A stretch of DNA of 64,000 nt from Hermatobates lingyangjiaoensis (GCA_026182355.1 JAPFBL010000239.1:248001-312000); one strand, 5' to 3'. Positions 10,961 through 22,484 are shown, counted from the first letter of the stretch. Numbers and translations are program-made. Notes: generated by a model not told the origin, from the letters alone.

Positions 10961-11850
10961 ACAAAGTTATCCGAATATAGGGAGACCTAGATGATTTACC
11001 TACTTTGTGTAGCAGTCGGTATCTTCTAATCTAATCAGAGTTGTAAATGTGAATTAGTTAGGTACTTTGAATTGTATTCTAAAATCTTTATACTCTATTA
11101 CATGTCTGTCTTGTTTATTCTGATAGAAAATCATTTTTTAGGAGAAAATAGGAGAAATTGTTAGCATCTGTTATTTAGTACCATGTAAGTTATAAACGAG
11201 CCGCAAACCCAAATTTATTTTGAAAACTAATAGAATGAATAAATCAAAGTAGGTTTGATTTTGATGGGATGGTCTGACGCAAGCACTTCACAGTGAGCCA
11301 ATGGGAAAGACCTAAGTGGGTTTTAACAACAAACTCTCAACATCCGAGTGCCTGAGCGAGTCCAGATCGACTACTCATGCGTCAACAGATCAGATCACCA
11401 TGACTTGAACAAAATATCACTTTCCTTTCAACGTCTTCTCAAGCATGCTCAGCAGATTTGTACTGGACGACAGAAAGTACGTAGAGAAACTACACACATG
11501 GAAGGCATTTTATAAATTAACAATACATATTCATACTGTGTCAAGTAACATTTCTCACAAAGGCAACATCGGTATTTTTTTCATCACCACCCACATTCAA
11601 AGAAAAATCAAATTACACTTACATAAAACCCTCAAAATATTAATCTTTTATATTATTACAATCATAAAATCTCTAAACGAACTACAGAGTTAAAACCGGT
11701 AACGAGGTCTTAATGGAAAAACGTTCTGAGCCAACACTGGGACTTGTAATCTAAATTTCAGAAATTATCCTCTTTGTATATATCTCTGCAGAATTTTATA
11801 TGTGTAGGAAAGAACAGGACATCTCAGAAACCAAAACAGTTAGAATTACC
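10961..11850. other. Unassigned sequence
   Basis: No gene recognised. Open frames at 11445-11693 lack any recognisable motif. Confidence 0.35.
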
Positions 11851-11854
11851 AAAT

Positions 11855-12200
11855 TTCATGGACCTAGTTAGCTCAGTTGTTAATGTACTCGCCTCTGAAC
11901 AGGTAGGTTCGGGGTTCGATACCCATCTGGTCCTCGATTATTCACATGGGACGTGAATAAATCTGATCACTTTGTCCCTCGGAGAAGGACGTTAATCCGT
12001 CAGTCCCGAGACTGTACGATGTAATGGTACTCGTTAAAGATCCCTACTCTAAATACACTTGAGTTAGGTAAAATTTTGGACTCCCACTGTAGAATCAATC
12101 TTGATTGTGTGGTATCACAAAGGCCCAATGTTCAGCCTATGTGTGTCCCTTGTGGGACAGCCACTGCAACCTAAGTGTTGTCCTACTACTACTACAAAAT
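11855..12200 (+). repeat. tRNA-derived SINE, alternative 3' tail
   Basis: Head GGACCTAGTTAGCTCAGTTG with B box GGTTCGATACCC is followed by the central ATTCACATGGGACGTGAATA segment and the conserved body. After the GACTCCCACTGTAGAATCA string, the tail diverges to GTGTGGTATCACAAAGGCCC and ends in (CTA)n near 12185-12195. The minus copy at 61005-61318 has the same tail, so there are two SINE tail types in this window. Confidence 0.8.
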
Positions 12201-13231
12201 TTAATTTTTCAATTTCTGCTACAAGCGAAACAGAACAGCTTAGCTCTAATACTGCACTTCCTTCAGGGGTAACTTTATGTGAAAGAATTTCTAGTTTTTT
12301 GTAATTTACATCAATATCCCCACACTACATTGATTAAACGCGCTAAGGATTGGATTTCAGTCTGCATTTAATATCACAAAAAGTAAAAAAAAATCATTCT
12401 GAACAAACGACCTTTTAAAGGACTCTGCATCGAAACAAAAATTATAAAAAAATCAGTAAAATATAGATAATAAATATTAATAAATTCAAACTGATCGGAA
12501 TTAGTTTTTTTTCTCAAATACATATAAATATAAGAGATAATTTATAATTTACATCACCAGTGAAGTGCTAGTATTAATTCTGTTACAGTTACAAAAAATG
12601 TATTATAACTGTAAGGGAATGACTATTAATTCATGAATATATGTCCATGGATCATGGATAAATAATATTACTTCCCACGCAGTATGTAGACAAGTAAACG
12701 AGTTTACCAACTTACGTCTTATCACGTTATCCAAGAAGTTGTCCTTGAAAGCTGGGTATCGCATTAGTAATGACACTGCACAATGCGACTAATAACCTAT
12801 GGTCTAATGATTAGTGTTTCCGTGAGTAGCGAGGTTCAGCTGTTAAACTTGTCATGAGCTTTGATTTCTTATATGTCAGATGGGAAAATCACGTGTATTT
12901 TTGACTCTGTGAGAGCACAACAAACTATCGGTCCCCAACCTATGCTACATCTCAGTATAGTTAATGAAAGCTTACTCCAAATAAAGATGGAATCAATGCG
13001 GTAAAGTGTGCAGAATCTAAGCTAATAACTAAAATTTTGACCTATCTGTGCAACTGCATAGGGGATATACACTGCAAAGGTTTTATTTTTAAATGTTAGT
13101 ATCCTTATGAGACTAGTTGGTATACAACGGATGTGTTAAACTTGCCAACAGAAACAATCATATGAGAGCCTTGAAAAGCGCAAAGCATTCTGTTGTCAAG
13201 TTACCACAAATGATAGGAGGAGTTAGTCGTT
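12201..13231. other. AT-rich sequence, nothing recognised
   Basis: A GGTCCCCAACCTATG string near 12930 resembles a hAT end, but no partner was found. No gene seen. Confidence 0.35.
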
Positions 13232-13322
13232 GTGAGGCCTTTCGTACATCACGTTGTCAGAGAGCAAGTGAATACCACTTTTATTCACTTGCTCTTCTGA
13301 TAACCTGATACACGAAAGACTT
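13232..13322. repeat. Short hairpin repeat
   Basis: AGAGCAAGTGAATACC near 13260 and its inverse TTCACTTGCTCT near 13284 form a hairpin. The outer CTTTCGTACATC... / ...GATACACGAAAG sequences extend it. Confidence 0.6.
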
Positions 13323-13349
13323 CAGAACGTTTATCTCCTATGTATGAGT

Positions 13350-13488
13350 ACTCTGACATCGTACAGGCTCGGAACCGACGGCTTAACGTCCTCTCCGTGA
13401 GACGACATACTCAGATTTATTCACTTCCCGCGTGAATAAATCGAGGGCCAGGTGGGGATTGAACCCCACCTGGCCCTAATTAATAATT
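13350..13488 (-). repeat. tRNA-derived SINE, truncated
   Basis: On the minus strand it holds the SINE from GGGCCAGGTGGGGTTC through TTCACGCGGG to the ACATCGTACAGGCTC string. The first half of the tRNA head is missing. Confidence 0.8.
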
Positions 13489-13923
13489 TGTTTATTTGTA
13501 TAATTCAACCACAAATAGTTGAAATTTGTGATCATTGTATCTTTTGATAAATACCAACAAAAATTCCGGTATGCTTTTATAGTACAAAAACATTACAAAA
13601 TCACGTGTATTATTATAGTAAAGCAATTATTAACTCAAGTTATGATACAAAGGTTATTCAGAATGTAAGGTAGTATCATCATAGGTAATGAATCGACGTG
13701 GGAACATTGATCCAAGTCAGTTTAACACTGGAATAAGATTAAAACAACATCTAAAAATTTCAGTTTTATTAACTCTGGATTCTTACTGAAGAACACAAAA
13801 AGAAAAGATGCATTGTGTTATTGAATTTTTGCACCGACGCAAGACAAACCATCGACTTCTAGACGAAATTTGATCAGATCTTTCGAATTGGAAAGTATTA
13901 ATTACCCATCGTACAGTCCAAAC
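13489..13923. other. AT-rich sequence, nothing recognised
   Basis: No gene recognised between the SINE and the hAT left end. Confidence 0.4.
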
Positions 13924-14505
13924 CAGTGGTTCCCAACCTGTGGGTCGCGACCCCAAAAGGGGTCCGGACATCAATGCCATGGGGTTGCTAATTAATTAAT
14001 TAATAAAACAGGTTAAAACATATTAAGTAAGGAATACCGTCTTTTTCCAAATAAGACACTGTCTTACTTTTTTTTTAGTTCCAAAATACGTGCTGGGACT
14101 TATTTTCGTGGTAGAGCTTCCAGTACAATAAGTTGACTTATATATTTTTGTTTAATATTTATTTATATATAGAAATTTAAATATATTCAATTACAGTCAT
14201 GTGATCTTCTTCTAGAACATTGTTCACAAATTTGAGATTACGTTCTGATTCCTCCAAATCCATTTCCTGTCCGAACCATTGGTCTGAATCTACTCGTCTT
14301 GCAGTATAGCATAATTTTTAACAAATTATATTTTTACATTATTTACCATGGCTTATTTTCGGGTTAAAGGCTTATATTCTAAAAGTCACCAAATCCACGC
14401 CAGGGCCTATTATTGGGCGATGTCTTATTTAAAAAAAAAAAACGCTAGTTGATAGGTGCAAAACTAAGATTTCCGCGTTCAGAATTATCAATTGAGTGAT
14501 TCAAT

Positions 14506-14739
14506 TTGGATCCTAAAATGGTACAGTCCTATCCTAAAGTTGCAAAGCTGGCTCTAAAGGTGCTGATTCCATTCGCAACCACCTATGAATGTGAGACAGC
14601 ATTTTCTGCATTACTTGCCATCAAAACAAAATCGCGAAACAGGTTAGAAGCCACAAATGATATGAGAGTTGCACTTGCCAAAACCAAGCCAAATATAGAA
14701 GAACTGGTTGAGGCAAAGCAAATGCAACAATCACATTGA
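14506..14739 (+). pseudogene. hAT transposase C-terminal dimerisation region (ZBED5/FAM200-like)
   Basis: A 77-codon frame reads YPKVAKLALKVLIPFATTYE, then CETAFSALLAIKTKSRNRL, then VALAKTKPNIEELVEAKQ. This is the hAT C-terminal block (LLPF-TTY-CE-FS--L-IKTK-RNRL). The N-terminal BED finger and catalytic core are not present in the same reading, so it is a fragment. Confidence 0.85.
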
Positions 14740-15329
14740 ATTGAAGTTTTAATGAATATATTCAATGTTGCTAACTGTTCCACTGATGTGACCCATAATG
14801 GTCGATAAATTAGCATGGTTTTAATTAATTAATTAATAAAATCAGGTTGCAATTTTTTGAAAAACATATTAAGTAAGTTGAATAACGTCTTGTTTCCCCA
14901 TAAGACACTGTCTTACTTTTTTTTTAGTTCCAAATACGTGCTGACTATTTTACGTGGTAGAGCTTCCATGCAATAAGGTCTGACTTATATATTTTGTTTA
15001 ATATTTATGTAATTAAAATTTAAAATATATTCAATTACAGTCATGTGATCTTCTTCTAGAACATTGTCACAAATTTTGAATTACGTTCTGATTTTCCTCC
15101 AAATCCATTTCCTGTTCCGAACCATTGGTCTGAATCTCTCGTCTTGCAGTATAGCTATAATTTTTAACAAATTATATTTTTTACATTATTTTAACCATGG
15201 CTTATTTTCGGGTTAAAGGCTTATATTCTAAAAAGTCCCAAATCCACGCCAGGGCCTATTATTGGGGGATGTCTTATTTAAAAAAAAAAAAAACGCTAGT
15301 TATAATGAAAACATTATAAGGAATTATCC

Positions 15330-15512
15330 GGCGTTTCCAAAAACTTAATTCATGTGAAGCAGCACTCTCCAAACTTTGTATCCTTAAAAACAAACACCGA
15401 AACAAATTAAATGCGGAAGAGGACTTGAATTGTGCCATATCGACAACTGAGTCCAGTACAGAATTGTTAGCAAAACAGCACAATCTCAGACATCTCATTA
15501 AGGTCAGCTAGA
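15330..15512 (+). pseudogene. Second hAT C-terminal fragment
   Basis: The frame SCEAALSKLCILKNKHRNKL, then NAEEDLNCAISTTES, then LLAKQHNLRHLI is another hAT dimerisation block, diverged from the one at 14506. It lies after the second copy of the inner repeat. It may be a different, older hAT or the result of an internal duplication. Confidence 0.7.
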
Positions 15513-15802
15513 CATCATTTACATAAATTGTGGAAATTTGTGTTTGAATAATTTGTAAACGGTTAATTAATTAATGCACATAGGTGCCTTCCAATTTCAT
15601 GAATAAATTGGAAATTAATCATGAATTTACAGAATGTACAGTAGCATCACTTATAAGTTACCTATAATTCAATTATCGGAATGTATGGAAGTTTGTTGTA
15701 CAAAAAATGAATGTATTTATAAAATATTTTAAGGATTGGGGTTAGCTTCCTGAGTGCTTTGTCTAAAATGGGTCTGTTTATTAGAAAGATTGGGAACCAA
15801 TG

Positions 15803-16414
15803 GTCCGGACTTTAACTGAGCGATTTTCACGTCTTCTGCAACCTAAAGAAGACCTAAAAAAAACAGTTATCCTCAAACGGCAACAGATTCTATTACTTCG
15901 GTATTTAAAAGATTGCAGAAAATAAAGAAAAATATTTATGTAGACAAATATAGAAATTTATGAAGGAATTTCAAAAAAAAACACAAAGTTATTGAAAAAA
16001 ATCTTGCAATTTCATGCTGTATTTCTTGCAAAAAATCAAAATTTATTTTGGAAATAACTCCGGTATTTATCAATGATAGTATAGCAGGAATGATGGTGTG
16101 GCTGATAAAAACCTTGAGAGCTGTTTATGACCTGAACCAAAGAATGAGTCAGACACAAGACATTCCTCAAGATATGGAATTGCTGCATTGTCTGCATTCA
16201 CGGGGATCAGAAATAATTTAGCATTGTAACACTTAGTTACGAGAGCATTGCTAAATATAACTTGCCTTCATGTGTGCCGACAGAATTCCAACAAAACTAT
16301 TCTAAAGCTAGGCCAACTTCTAACAATAGTTAACCAAAACATTAAAAGAGCCTTTAAAACATCAGGATCCAGCCTTTTCATCATTAATAAATATACTTTA
16401 CTTAGAGTAAAGCA
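15803..16414. other. AT-rich sequence, nothing recognised
   Basis: No gene or repeat recognised. Confidence 0.4.
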
Positions 16415-16735
16415 AGAGCCAGGTTAGCTCAGTGGATAACGTACTCGCTTCTGGGCTGGTAGCCTGGGGTTCGATCCCCACCTGGACCTCGATTTATTCA
16501 CGCGGGAGGGGAATAAATCTGAGTATGTTGTCCCTCGGAGAGGACGTTAAGCCTTCGGTCCGAGACTGTTCGAGGTCAGGTACTCGTTAAAGATCTTACT
16601 CAAAATGCACTTAAGTTGGGCAAAATTCAGAACTGTCAATGTCGAATCTGTAGAATCACTGATGAAACCAAAAGCCGGTAAACGGCTGACGTTATATCCC
16701 TCTATGGGATCAGTTTAAACAATAAAAAAACAATA
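16415..16735 (+). repeat. tRNA-derived SINE, full length
   Basis: Clean head GCCAGGTTAGCTCAGTGG and B box GGTTCGATCCC are followed by ATTTATTCACGCGGG and the full body. The tail is GGGATCAGTTTAAACAAT then A-rich. It is one of the best copies for deriving the family consensus. Confidence 0.9.
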
Positions 16736-17329
16736 GACTAAAGAAAAAGGTCAAACAGCACTTCAAATGATAAAATACTACAAAAGGAAACGCAACAATT
16801 GGCTCACTTTACAAAATACAGTTAATGGGCTAATTCCACTGAGGTTAGTAACACTAGAGTAAATATTATCCATCATACCTCCTGTTTCGGGTCCTTCCAG
16901 TTGCCATCTTCAAATGTAACTGATTCATCTCATCCTTCTGATAGTCTACGTACATATGCTACCTGGATTATGAAATCTAGTTGTCTGTATAATTATTCTA
17001 TTATTTTTATTTGTATGTTTATTTAATTATTAATATAAAAACATAAAAAAACGAACAGATAAACCACCAAAAAGATATTTCAACCGATTTTTAATGACGA
17101 CACACACAACTTGAAATAGACGATGAGATGACAAATAGAAGAAAAAAATAATAATAAAATAAATATAGAAATCAAAATAATAAAGTTAACTATACAGACA
17201 CCATAGATTTCATAATCTAGATAACATGTGTAGGTAAGTTATCAGAAAAACGAGGCACACAGTCAGTTACACTTGATGATGGAAACCAAAAGGACCCAAA
17301 ACCGGTCGAGCTATCCAGATAGCTCACAC
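16736..17329. other. AT-rich sequence with decayed PLE-like tail
   Basis: A CCCGAAACAGGAGG-like string on the minus strand near 16890 and a GATATTTCAACC string near 17080 look like decayed hammerhead-type tails. No stem I could be paired. Confidence 0.3.
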
Positions 17330-17500
17330 AGATATCACACAGATGTGAGATAGCACACAGATAGACACAGGAATAACTCACTCCTATATTTTGACCATCG
17401 TCGTCATCAGGAGGAGAAGAGTCCCACGGGAAGGTAGAGCAGCGACTCATCGCCTCGTGATGACGACGATCGTTGAAATATAGAAGTGAGTTCTTCCTGT
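17330..17500. mobile_element. Family B inverted pair
   Basis: A minus-strand tail (about 17340-17425) and a plus-strand tail (about 17450-17520) face each other. Both contain TGATGACGACGAT, a (A/G)AAATATAG string and TGTGTCTATCTGTGTGCTATC-like sequence. The hammerhead cores are decayed: in the minus copy GAAA is AAAA, and in the plus copy the first core C is G. Confidence 0.6.
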
Positions 17501-17529
17501 GTCTATCTGTGTGCTATCTTCTTTTTAAT

Positions 17530-18417
17530 TGGTTTCTATTTAAAAGTCCGCTGGACCGTTTCAATTAATTACCATATTATTAATATTAACACGAACTTTA
17601 CAAAATGATTCCGTCAGATAGCTGAGGTATTGGGGTGTTATATCAATTAAAATCCACATCAATAGGCTAAGTTAGTTTGAAAGTGCAACGTTGAGATTGA
17701 CTTTTAAAGTTTGTGGGTACAATACAGGTAACTCCGTCTGACGGATGTAATGAAATGATACTGAAAAATAGTTAGCTTTTGAAAGAATCAGCACAATACT
17801 TTTTTATCGACATTACCTAGGACTGAAACGGGTGTTAGCGTATATTTTATAATTACAGAATTTTTTTTTAAAGATTTCGTCACAAAAATCTAAGTACAGA
17901 AAAAAAAATCAAGAAATCTCAATCACGGCAAAATGGCAATAAAGCTGTAATAACTGAAAACCCAATTTGGAATAACGGATTACCTGCTGTACTTACAGCA
18001 TTTCTCATACAATGACTTAACATTTTTTAAATGACTCCAGTCAATAATAATTCTTGTTTTAAAGGTTTAATCGAAGCAATCTAAAGATATTTTAAACAGT
18101 TAATATGATATGATCGGGCAGTAAAAATCAAGAAACTATAAAAAAAGAAACGCCAAACAACCTAATAATATATGATGTAGCGTCTAGGGTAAAGGACGGT
18201 TGTCGGGCGAATGTGTTGCAATAAATCTACGTGTAGCGTCGTTTAATATAACTATCAGATATATTCATCGTTTATGATAATACGACTACTAGTTTTATGC
18301 CACATCTCAATCACTTGGATGAGATTGAACAAACATAAAATATCGTATTACGCATTATCTTATTTCATAACCTTACAGCCAACCAAGTAATATTGCATTA
18401 AAAATTACAAATGCTCT
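17530..18417. other. AT-rich sequence, nothing recognised
   Basis: No recognised gene or repeat boundary. Confidence 0.4.
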
Positions 18418-18979
18418 ACCGTCTTTTTCCGAAAATCATAAGGCATCCCTCGAAAATAAGTCCTAGCGTGATTTTCGAGACGTTTTGGACTATAAGCCCT
18501 TTGGAAATAGCACCTAGTTAAGATAATGTGAAAAATATAATTCGTTAAAAAATTGCTGTTGAATGAAGTAGGTATCTCTAGCTGTCATAATATTTCAGAG
18601 AATTCTTTGGAACAAAATATTCCAAGAAATTCCTTGTTTACTTCTAAAGTTCGTTCCAAGGAGGCTAGTTAGACAAGAAGCATTAATTTAACCACAGCTA
18701 TATTGCAAGACATGAGAGATTCAGACCAATGGTCTACAGGAAATAGATTTAGAGGAAAATCAGAACGGAATTCAAAATTTTGATAATTTATAACAATGTT
18801 CCAGAAGATGAAATGACTGTAATCGAATAAATTTAAATTTCTGTATAAAAATAAATATTAAACAAAAATATGTAAATATATTTAATGTACTTGAAGCCCA
18901 CCCCCGAGAATAAGCCCTAGCACGGACTTTGACCTAAAAATAAAGTAAGACAGTGTCTTATTTTCGGGAAAAGACGGTA
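18418..18979. mobile_element. Non-autonomous DNA element with ACCGTCTTTTTCC ends
   Basis: ACCGTCTTTTTCCGAAAAT at the left is inverted at the right as ATTTTCGGGAAAAGACGGT. The interior has repeated AATAAG(T/A)C blocks near both ends and no coding sequence. The same family is present twice inside the hAT at 13924-15802. The superfamily is not identified. Confidence 0.65.
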
Positions 18980-19094
18980 CCTGTAATATGAGGATTTTTT
19001 TTGGCAAATAAGAATTTTCATAAGATTCAACAATATCTAGAAATAGACATCGAAGAAATCTGTTTGAAAAATGATTAACAAAATAGGAAAATAT

Positions 19095-19215
19095 TAGGGG
19101 AAATCAAGAATTACGTCTCCACACACAAAAAGAAATTCAATATGAAACTAACAACTCGTTTCGAACACTTAGGTTTGCTTAAGCAAAACACTTGGTTAGA
19201 AGAGCGCATATGAAA
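19095..19215 (-). mobile_element. Family D PLE-like tail, decayed
   Basis: On the minus strand it carries GTGTTCGAAACGAGTTGTTAG and ATTGAATTTC, followed by GTGTGGAGACGTAATTCTTG, the family D terminus. The CUGANGA half is lost. Confidence 0.5.
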
Positions 19216-19420
19216 CTGGTGGGTTCAGTAATTCTGCAAGCTTAAAGAAACAGTGCTTCACATAAAAAAGGTAATGACACGCAAGGGCAAGCAGATGATG
19301 ACAAATATGAAGAACACTCTAAATGTAGTACCTTTCTGATTGTGTGCATGCCTGAGGAATTCTATCAATAAAAATATTAATCCACCACAATTAAACATTC
19401 TCTTGGAATCACCTTAGAGC

Positions 19421-20045
19421 AGAGGTTCCCAAAGTGGGTTCCGGCGGAACCCAGAGTTTCCTTAACGGACTGTCTGGGGTCCCATAAAAAACATTTAGTA
19501 AAAAAAATTTTCTAAAAATTTTTTTTGTGGGCATGGATTTATTATGTATTTCTTGTGAATCATGAAACCAAATAATGTTTATATCTACATATACACCATA
19601 AGTAGAAGTGGTCAAAATTTTATTCATATTTAGGATGAGTCACTAGTCAATTTTTGGAACTACCTGATTCCCGAATTTCCTGCTATTGCAAAAGTAGCAC
19701 TGCACACATTGCTGCCATTTCCCACAACCTACTTATGTGAAAATGGATTTCCCCTTTAAACTGCCATAGAAACCAAGTATCGAAGTAGACTTAATGCTGA
19801 GGATAACTTGAAAATCAAACTCTCAACAATAAAGCCAAAAATGATTACAAACAAACTGTGTTAAAATTGCTAGTACATTCTGTTATATTTGTTATGCACT
19901 TGTGGAAAATATGAAAATTAAAATCTTTTAGTTTTGAATTTTTATTCGAAAATACACATTGCAGTAATATTACTTTTTTAATTGTTAAAGAACGAACAAT
20001 AAATTCGTTTAAAGAACGACATTCTGGAAACCTAACTAACCAAGA
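19421..20045 (+). mobile_element. hAT element relic
   Basis: It begins CAGAGGTTCCCAAAGTGGG, a hAT-type end. The internal frame at about 19650-19862 reads IPEFPAIAKVALHTLLPFPT, then TYLCENGFP, then (after a stop) AIETKYRSRLNAEDNLKIKL, the hAT C-terminal block. The right end is not clear. A related copy is at 33847-34566. Confidence 0.7.
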
Positions 20046-20899
20046 GCTTACTTAAAAATTACCTATAAGAAAACTTGTTTTGCCGACTTTTGGTCAGTTT
20101 TTTGGGATTTTGCCCCACGTGTGTCGTGTTCTAGCGTCAACTTGTTTTACCGTCACTTAGCTATCTGCGTGAACAAAAGCAGTCAGTTTTATTCATCTGT
20201 GTCTACTGATATTACAGATAGTCTATATTCTAATACAGTTTAAGAGATAAAGTTCTAAAACGTAAATATCCCATTAATTTTCAATAATCTCGGTTAATAA
20301 TTTAATTTTCATCCATAAACATTCACTGTTATTAAGTTCTTACTATAATTTCTTTTTCTTCCATTTTTAGTGAGACACTCCATCCAATGAGTAGCAAAAA
20401 ATATTTATCCCCCTATACTCAAGAATGGGGGGGGGGAGGAGGATTGATCCCCACACATTTAATCCTTGTTTTCGGACACCGATAGAAAACGGCACGTTTC
20501 GTTCTTTTTGTCCTGATAAATAATCCCAATCCTTAGCTCAGTTCATCTGTCAACCTAAATGGCTCAGTAATGATCATAATCTACTGTTTATACTCAATAT
20601 GAATGTATTTATTCATATTGGTCGGTTTCCAGACACTGAGTTGAACTCGAATATCCGCTGTATTAGTCAACACAGTAATCTATTTGTCACCCTTTATAAT
20701 AACCACCATTGACTTGCTTTCAGAGCAGACGTAATGCTGGCTGACTCGCTCGCATAATCCCTATCTTCAATCAATAATTTATTCATATTTAGTATATTTA
20801 TAGAATCTCTTAATTGAACTAACATTTCATGCCTTTGTTTACTACTTAAATACGTTTTCATGTTTGGAGCATACGTTTAAAAGGCCCTTTGATCTCTGC
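20046..20899. other. Unassigned, includes a poly-G tract
   Basis: A 9-12 bp G run is at about 20427-20438. No gene recognised. Confidence 0.4.
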
Positions 20900-20974
20900 T
20901 TGATACTTGATGTTGAGTAGTCTCGGAATATAGAAGTGGGCTTTGTTGGCTTCTTCTGTTTTCTTCCTTGGATA

Positions 20975-21028
<54 letters not shown>

Positions 21029-21048
21029 TATTTATTTACTCTTCTTTA
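20900..21048 (+). repeat. Family B tail fragment and (TA)n
   Basis: GAATATAGAAGTGGGCTTTG is a family B tail with a decayed core (UUGAUGU...GAG/CUC hairpin...GGAA). A (TA)n tract follows at about 20975-21024. Confidence 0.5.
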
Positions 21049-21481
21049 TATAATCTAGGAGGTGTCAGAGCTTATTTTTCTTCATTGTGATTCTCCCACG
21101 ACATTTTGTCTCATATACATATCTTAGGTGTTGCTGTTCTGAATACTGGGTCGTGACTGAGTGTCGGCTTGGCGAGTAGCTGGTGGTTGGTCACCTAGTA
21201 GCTGCAGTGTGCGTTGAAACCCCCGTGTGTTGACGATTAATTAATGGGTTGTGCTTCATGACTTTTCATGAAAATCATGAAGCACAACCCATTAATTAAT
21301 CGTCAACACACGGGGGTTTCACGCACACTGCAGCTACTAGGTGACCAACCACCAGCTACTCGCCAAGCCGACACTCAGTCACGACCCAGTATTCAGAACA
21401 GCAACACCTAAGATATGTATATGAGACAAAATGTCGTGGGAAGAATCACAATGAAGAAAAATAAGCTCTGACACCTCCTAG

Positions 21482-21487
<6 letters not shown>
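21049..21487. repeat. Near-perfect 213 bp-arm palindrome between (TA)n tracts
   Basis: The left arm (21049-21261) and right arm (21275-21487) are almost exact inverse complements, from the CTAGGAGGTGTCAGAGC string to TGTGCTTCATGA, with a 13 bp centre (CTTTTCATGAAAA). (TA)n tracts flank both sides. No protein motif or hammerhead core was found in the arms. It could be a foldback transposon, a head-to-head pair of one element, or a replication or assembly inversion. Confidence 0.85.
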
Positions 21488-21521
<34 letters not shown>

Positions 21522-21719
21522 CTGTACAAAGGCAGTCAAAAGACAAACCAGTCAGGGAGAGGTAAAGAAGCTGATTTAATACCTTCCCAACATGGAAACG
21601 ACGGCTGGAAGGAAGGTAGCTAGGACACTGGGGAAACCTCACCATGTCCACTATCTTTTGATAACCTCCCTTATTGTGATTATGTGTTATGTTGACTTTA
21701 AGCAGTTGATTTCAATTAT

Positions 21720-22030
21720 TGTTTATTTTTAGAGTTCGTAATAATTTTATGTATGTTATGAAACTCCTTATATAAAATATATTAACTTATATAAATTCTT
21801 ACTGTACTCCTTTGTTTCCCCATACACCCTTCTCTGGACATTTGTCCTTCCCTGCACCTTTTAAAACACTACTCTTCCCTCCCACTCTTCTCAACCTCTC
21901 ACCATTATGTATTTGCATCTAGTGTTTCAGTTGGGTTTTTGACTTTGATAAAGACCGTTTGTTACAGTTGAAAGATTTAGTTTTTTTTTCCCATATCATA
22001 TTGTGGTTTGATCATATATATATCAAACCT
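21720..22030 (+). mobile_element. PLE family C tail
   Basis: The segment from CTGTACTCCTTTGTTTCCCC through the GTTGGGTTTTTGACTTTGAT string to TTGTGGTTTGATCATATATA matches the 3' region of family C. The hammerhead core is decayed (UUGAUAA), with GAAAGAUUUAG. The 5' side is truncated. Confidence 0.65.
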
Positions 22031-22049
22031 ATTTATCATATATATATAA

Positions 22050-22240
22050 CGAGTTCGAGACTAACAAAGAGCAACACACAAAGTAGGGAAACACACTTAC
22101 AGACTCAAATTTTCGGGTAATCCGTCTTCAGAAGAAAAGAGAATGGGAGACCAAGCACGTTGTAGGCGCAACGGCAAGGTGTGTTTCCCTACTTTGAGTG
22201 TTGCTCTTTGTTAGTCTCGAACTCGTATTGTGTCCAGTTT
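22050..22240. mobile_element. Family A-like hairpin element
   Basis: ACGAGTTCGAGACTAACAAA and its inverse at about 22206-22226, plus CAAAGTAGGGAAACACAC and its inverse at about 22180, form outer inverted arms. They enclose a minus-strand hammerhead-like motif (22103-22135). Confidence 0.6.
22103..22135 (-). ncRNA. Hammerhead-ribozyme-like motif, family A variant
   Basis: On the minus strand: CUU arm, CUGAAGA (22131-22125), extra C, GG...CC hairpin, GAAA (22114-22111), AU, UU, then GAG, which pairs with the first arm (one G-U). Confidence 0.45.
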
Positions 22241-22309
22241 GGATCGTATTTCGTTTTATCAGTAAATTATGTTATATATATTAATAAAAGTTTATATATA
22301 TGATATATA

Positions 22310-22400
22310 TAATAGTTCACACAGGAAAGAGAAAAACAAATAAAGACTCACAACGATATTTCGACAGTCGTCGTCATCGTGCAGAAGTAGTCCCTTTATA
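22310..22400 (-). mobile_element. Family B PLE-like tail
   Basis: On the minus strand it reads ACGACGACTGTCGAAATATC and then GTTGTGAGTC. The first core C/U are mutated (CGAUGA). Confidence 0.5.
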
Positions 22401-22484
22401 TTTAATAATTAATAATATATATATATATACAGGTTTTAAGATTTGTTTGAGGGTGTTGGTCTAGATATTAAAAAAAGCTTCTTC

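Larger units (their letters stand above)
13924..15802 (+). mobile_element. hAT element relic with nested repeats
   Basis: The left end CAGTGGTTCCCAACCTGTGG and right end TTGGGAACCAATG are inverted repeats typical of hAT (Charlie/ZBED-like) elements. The flanking 8-mers GTCCAAAC and GTCCGGAC match at six of eight positions, suggesting an old target duplication. Inside are two C-terminal transposase fragments (14506-14739 and 15330-15512) and two direct copies of a roughly 400 bp repeat (about 14035-14445 and 14880-15300). The latter also occurs as a free element at 18418-18979. Confidence 0.75.

Noticed and set aside
12930..12960. GGTCCCCAACCTATG as a hAT terminus
   Set aside because: No matching inverted end or transposase fragment was found within a few kilobases.
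16880..16925. CCCGAAACAGGAGG with upstream UUUGAAGA as a hammerhead
   Set aside because: Stem II has only two pairs and stem I could not be formed.
21120..21260. GTTGAAACCCCCGTG in the large palindrome as a hammerhead GAAA side
   Set aside because: No CUGANGA core or stem II partner is present at a workable distance.
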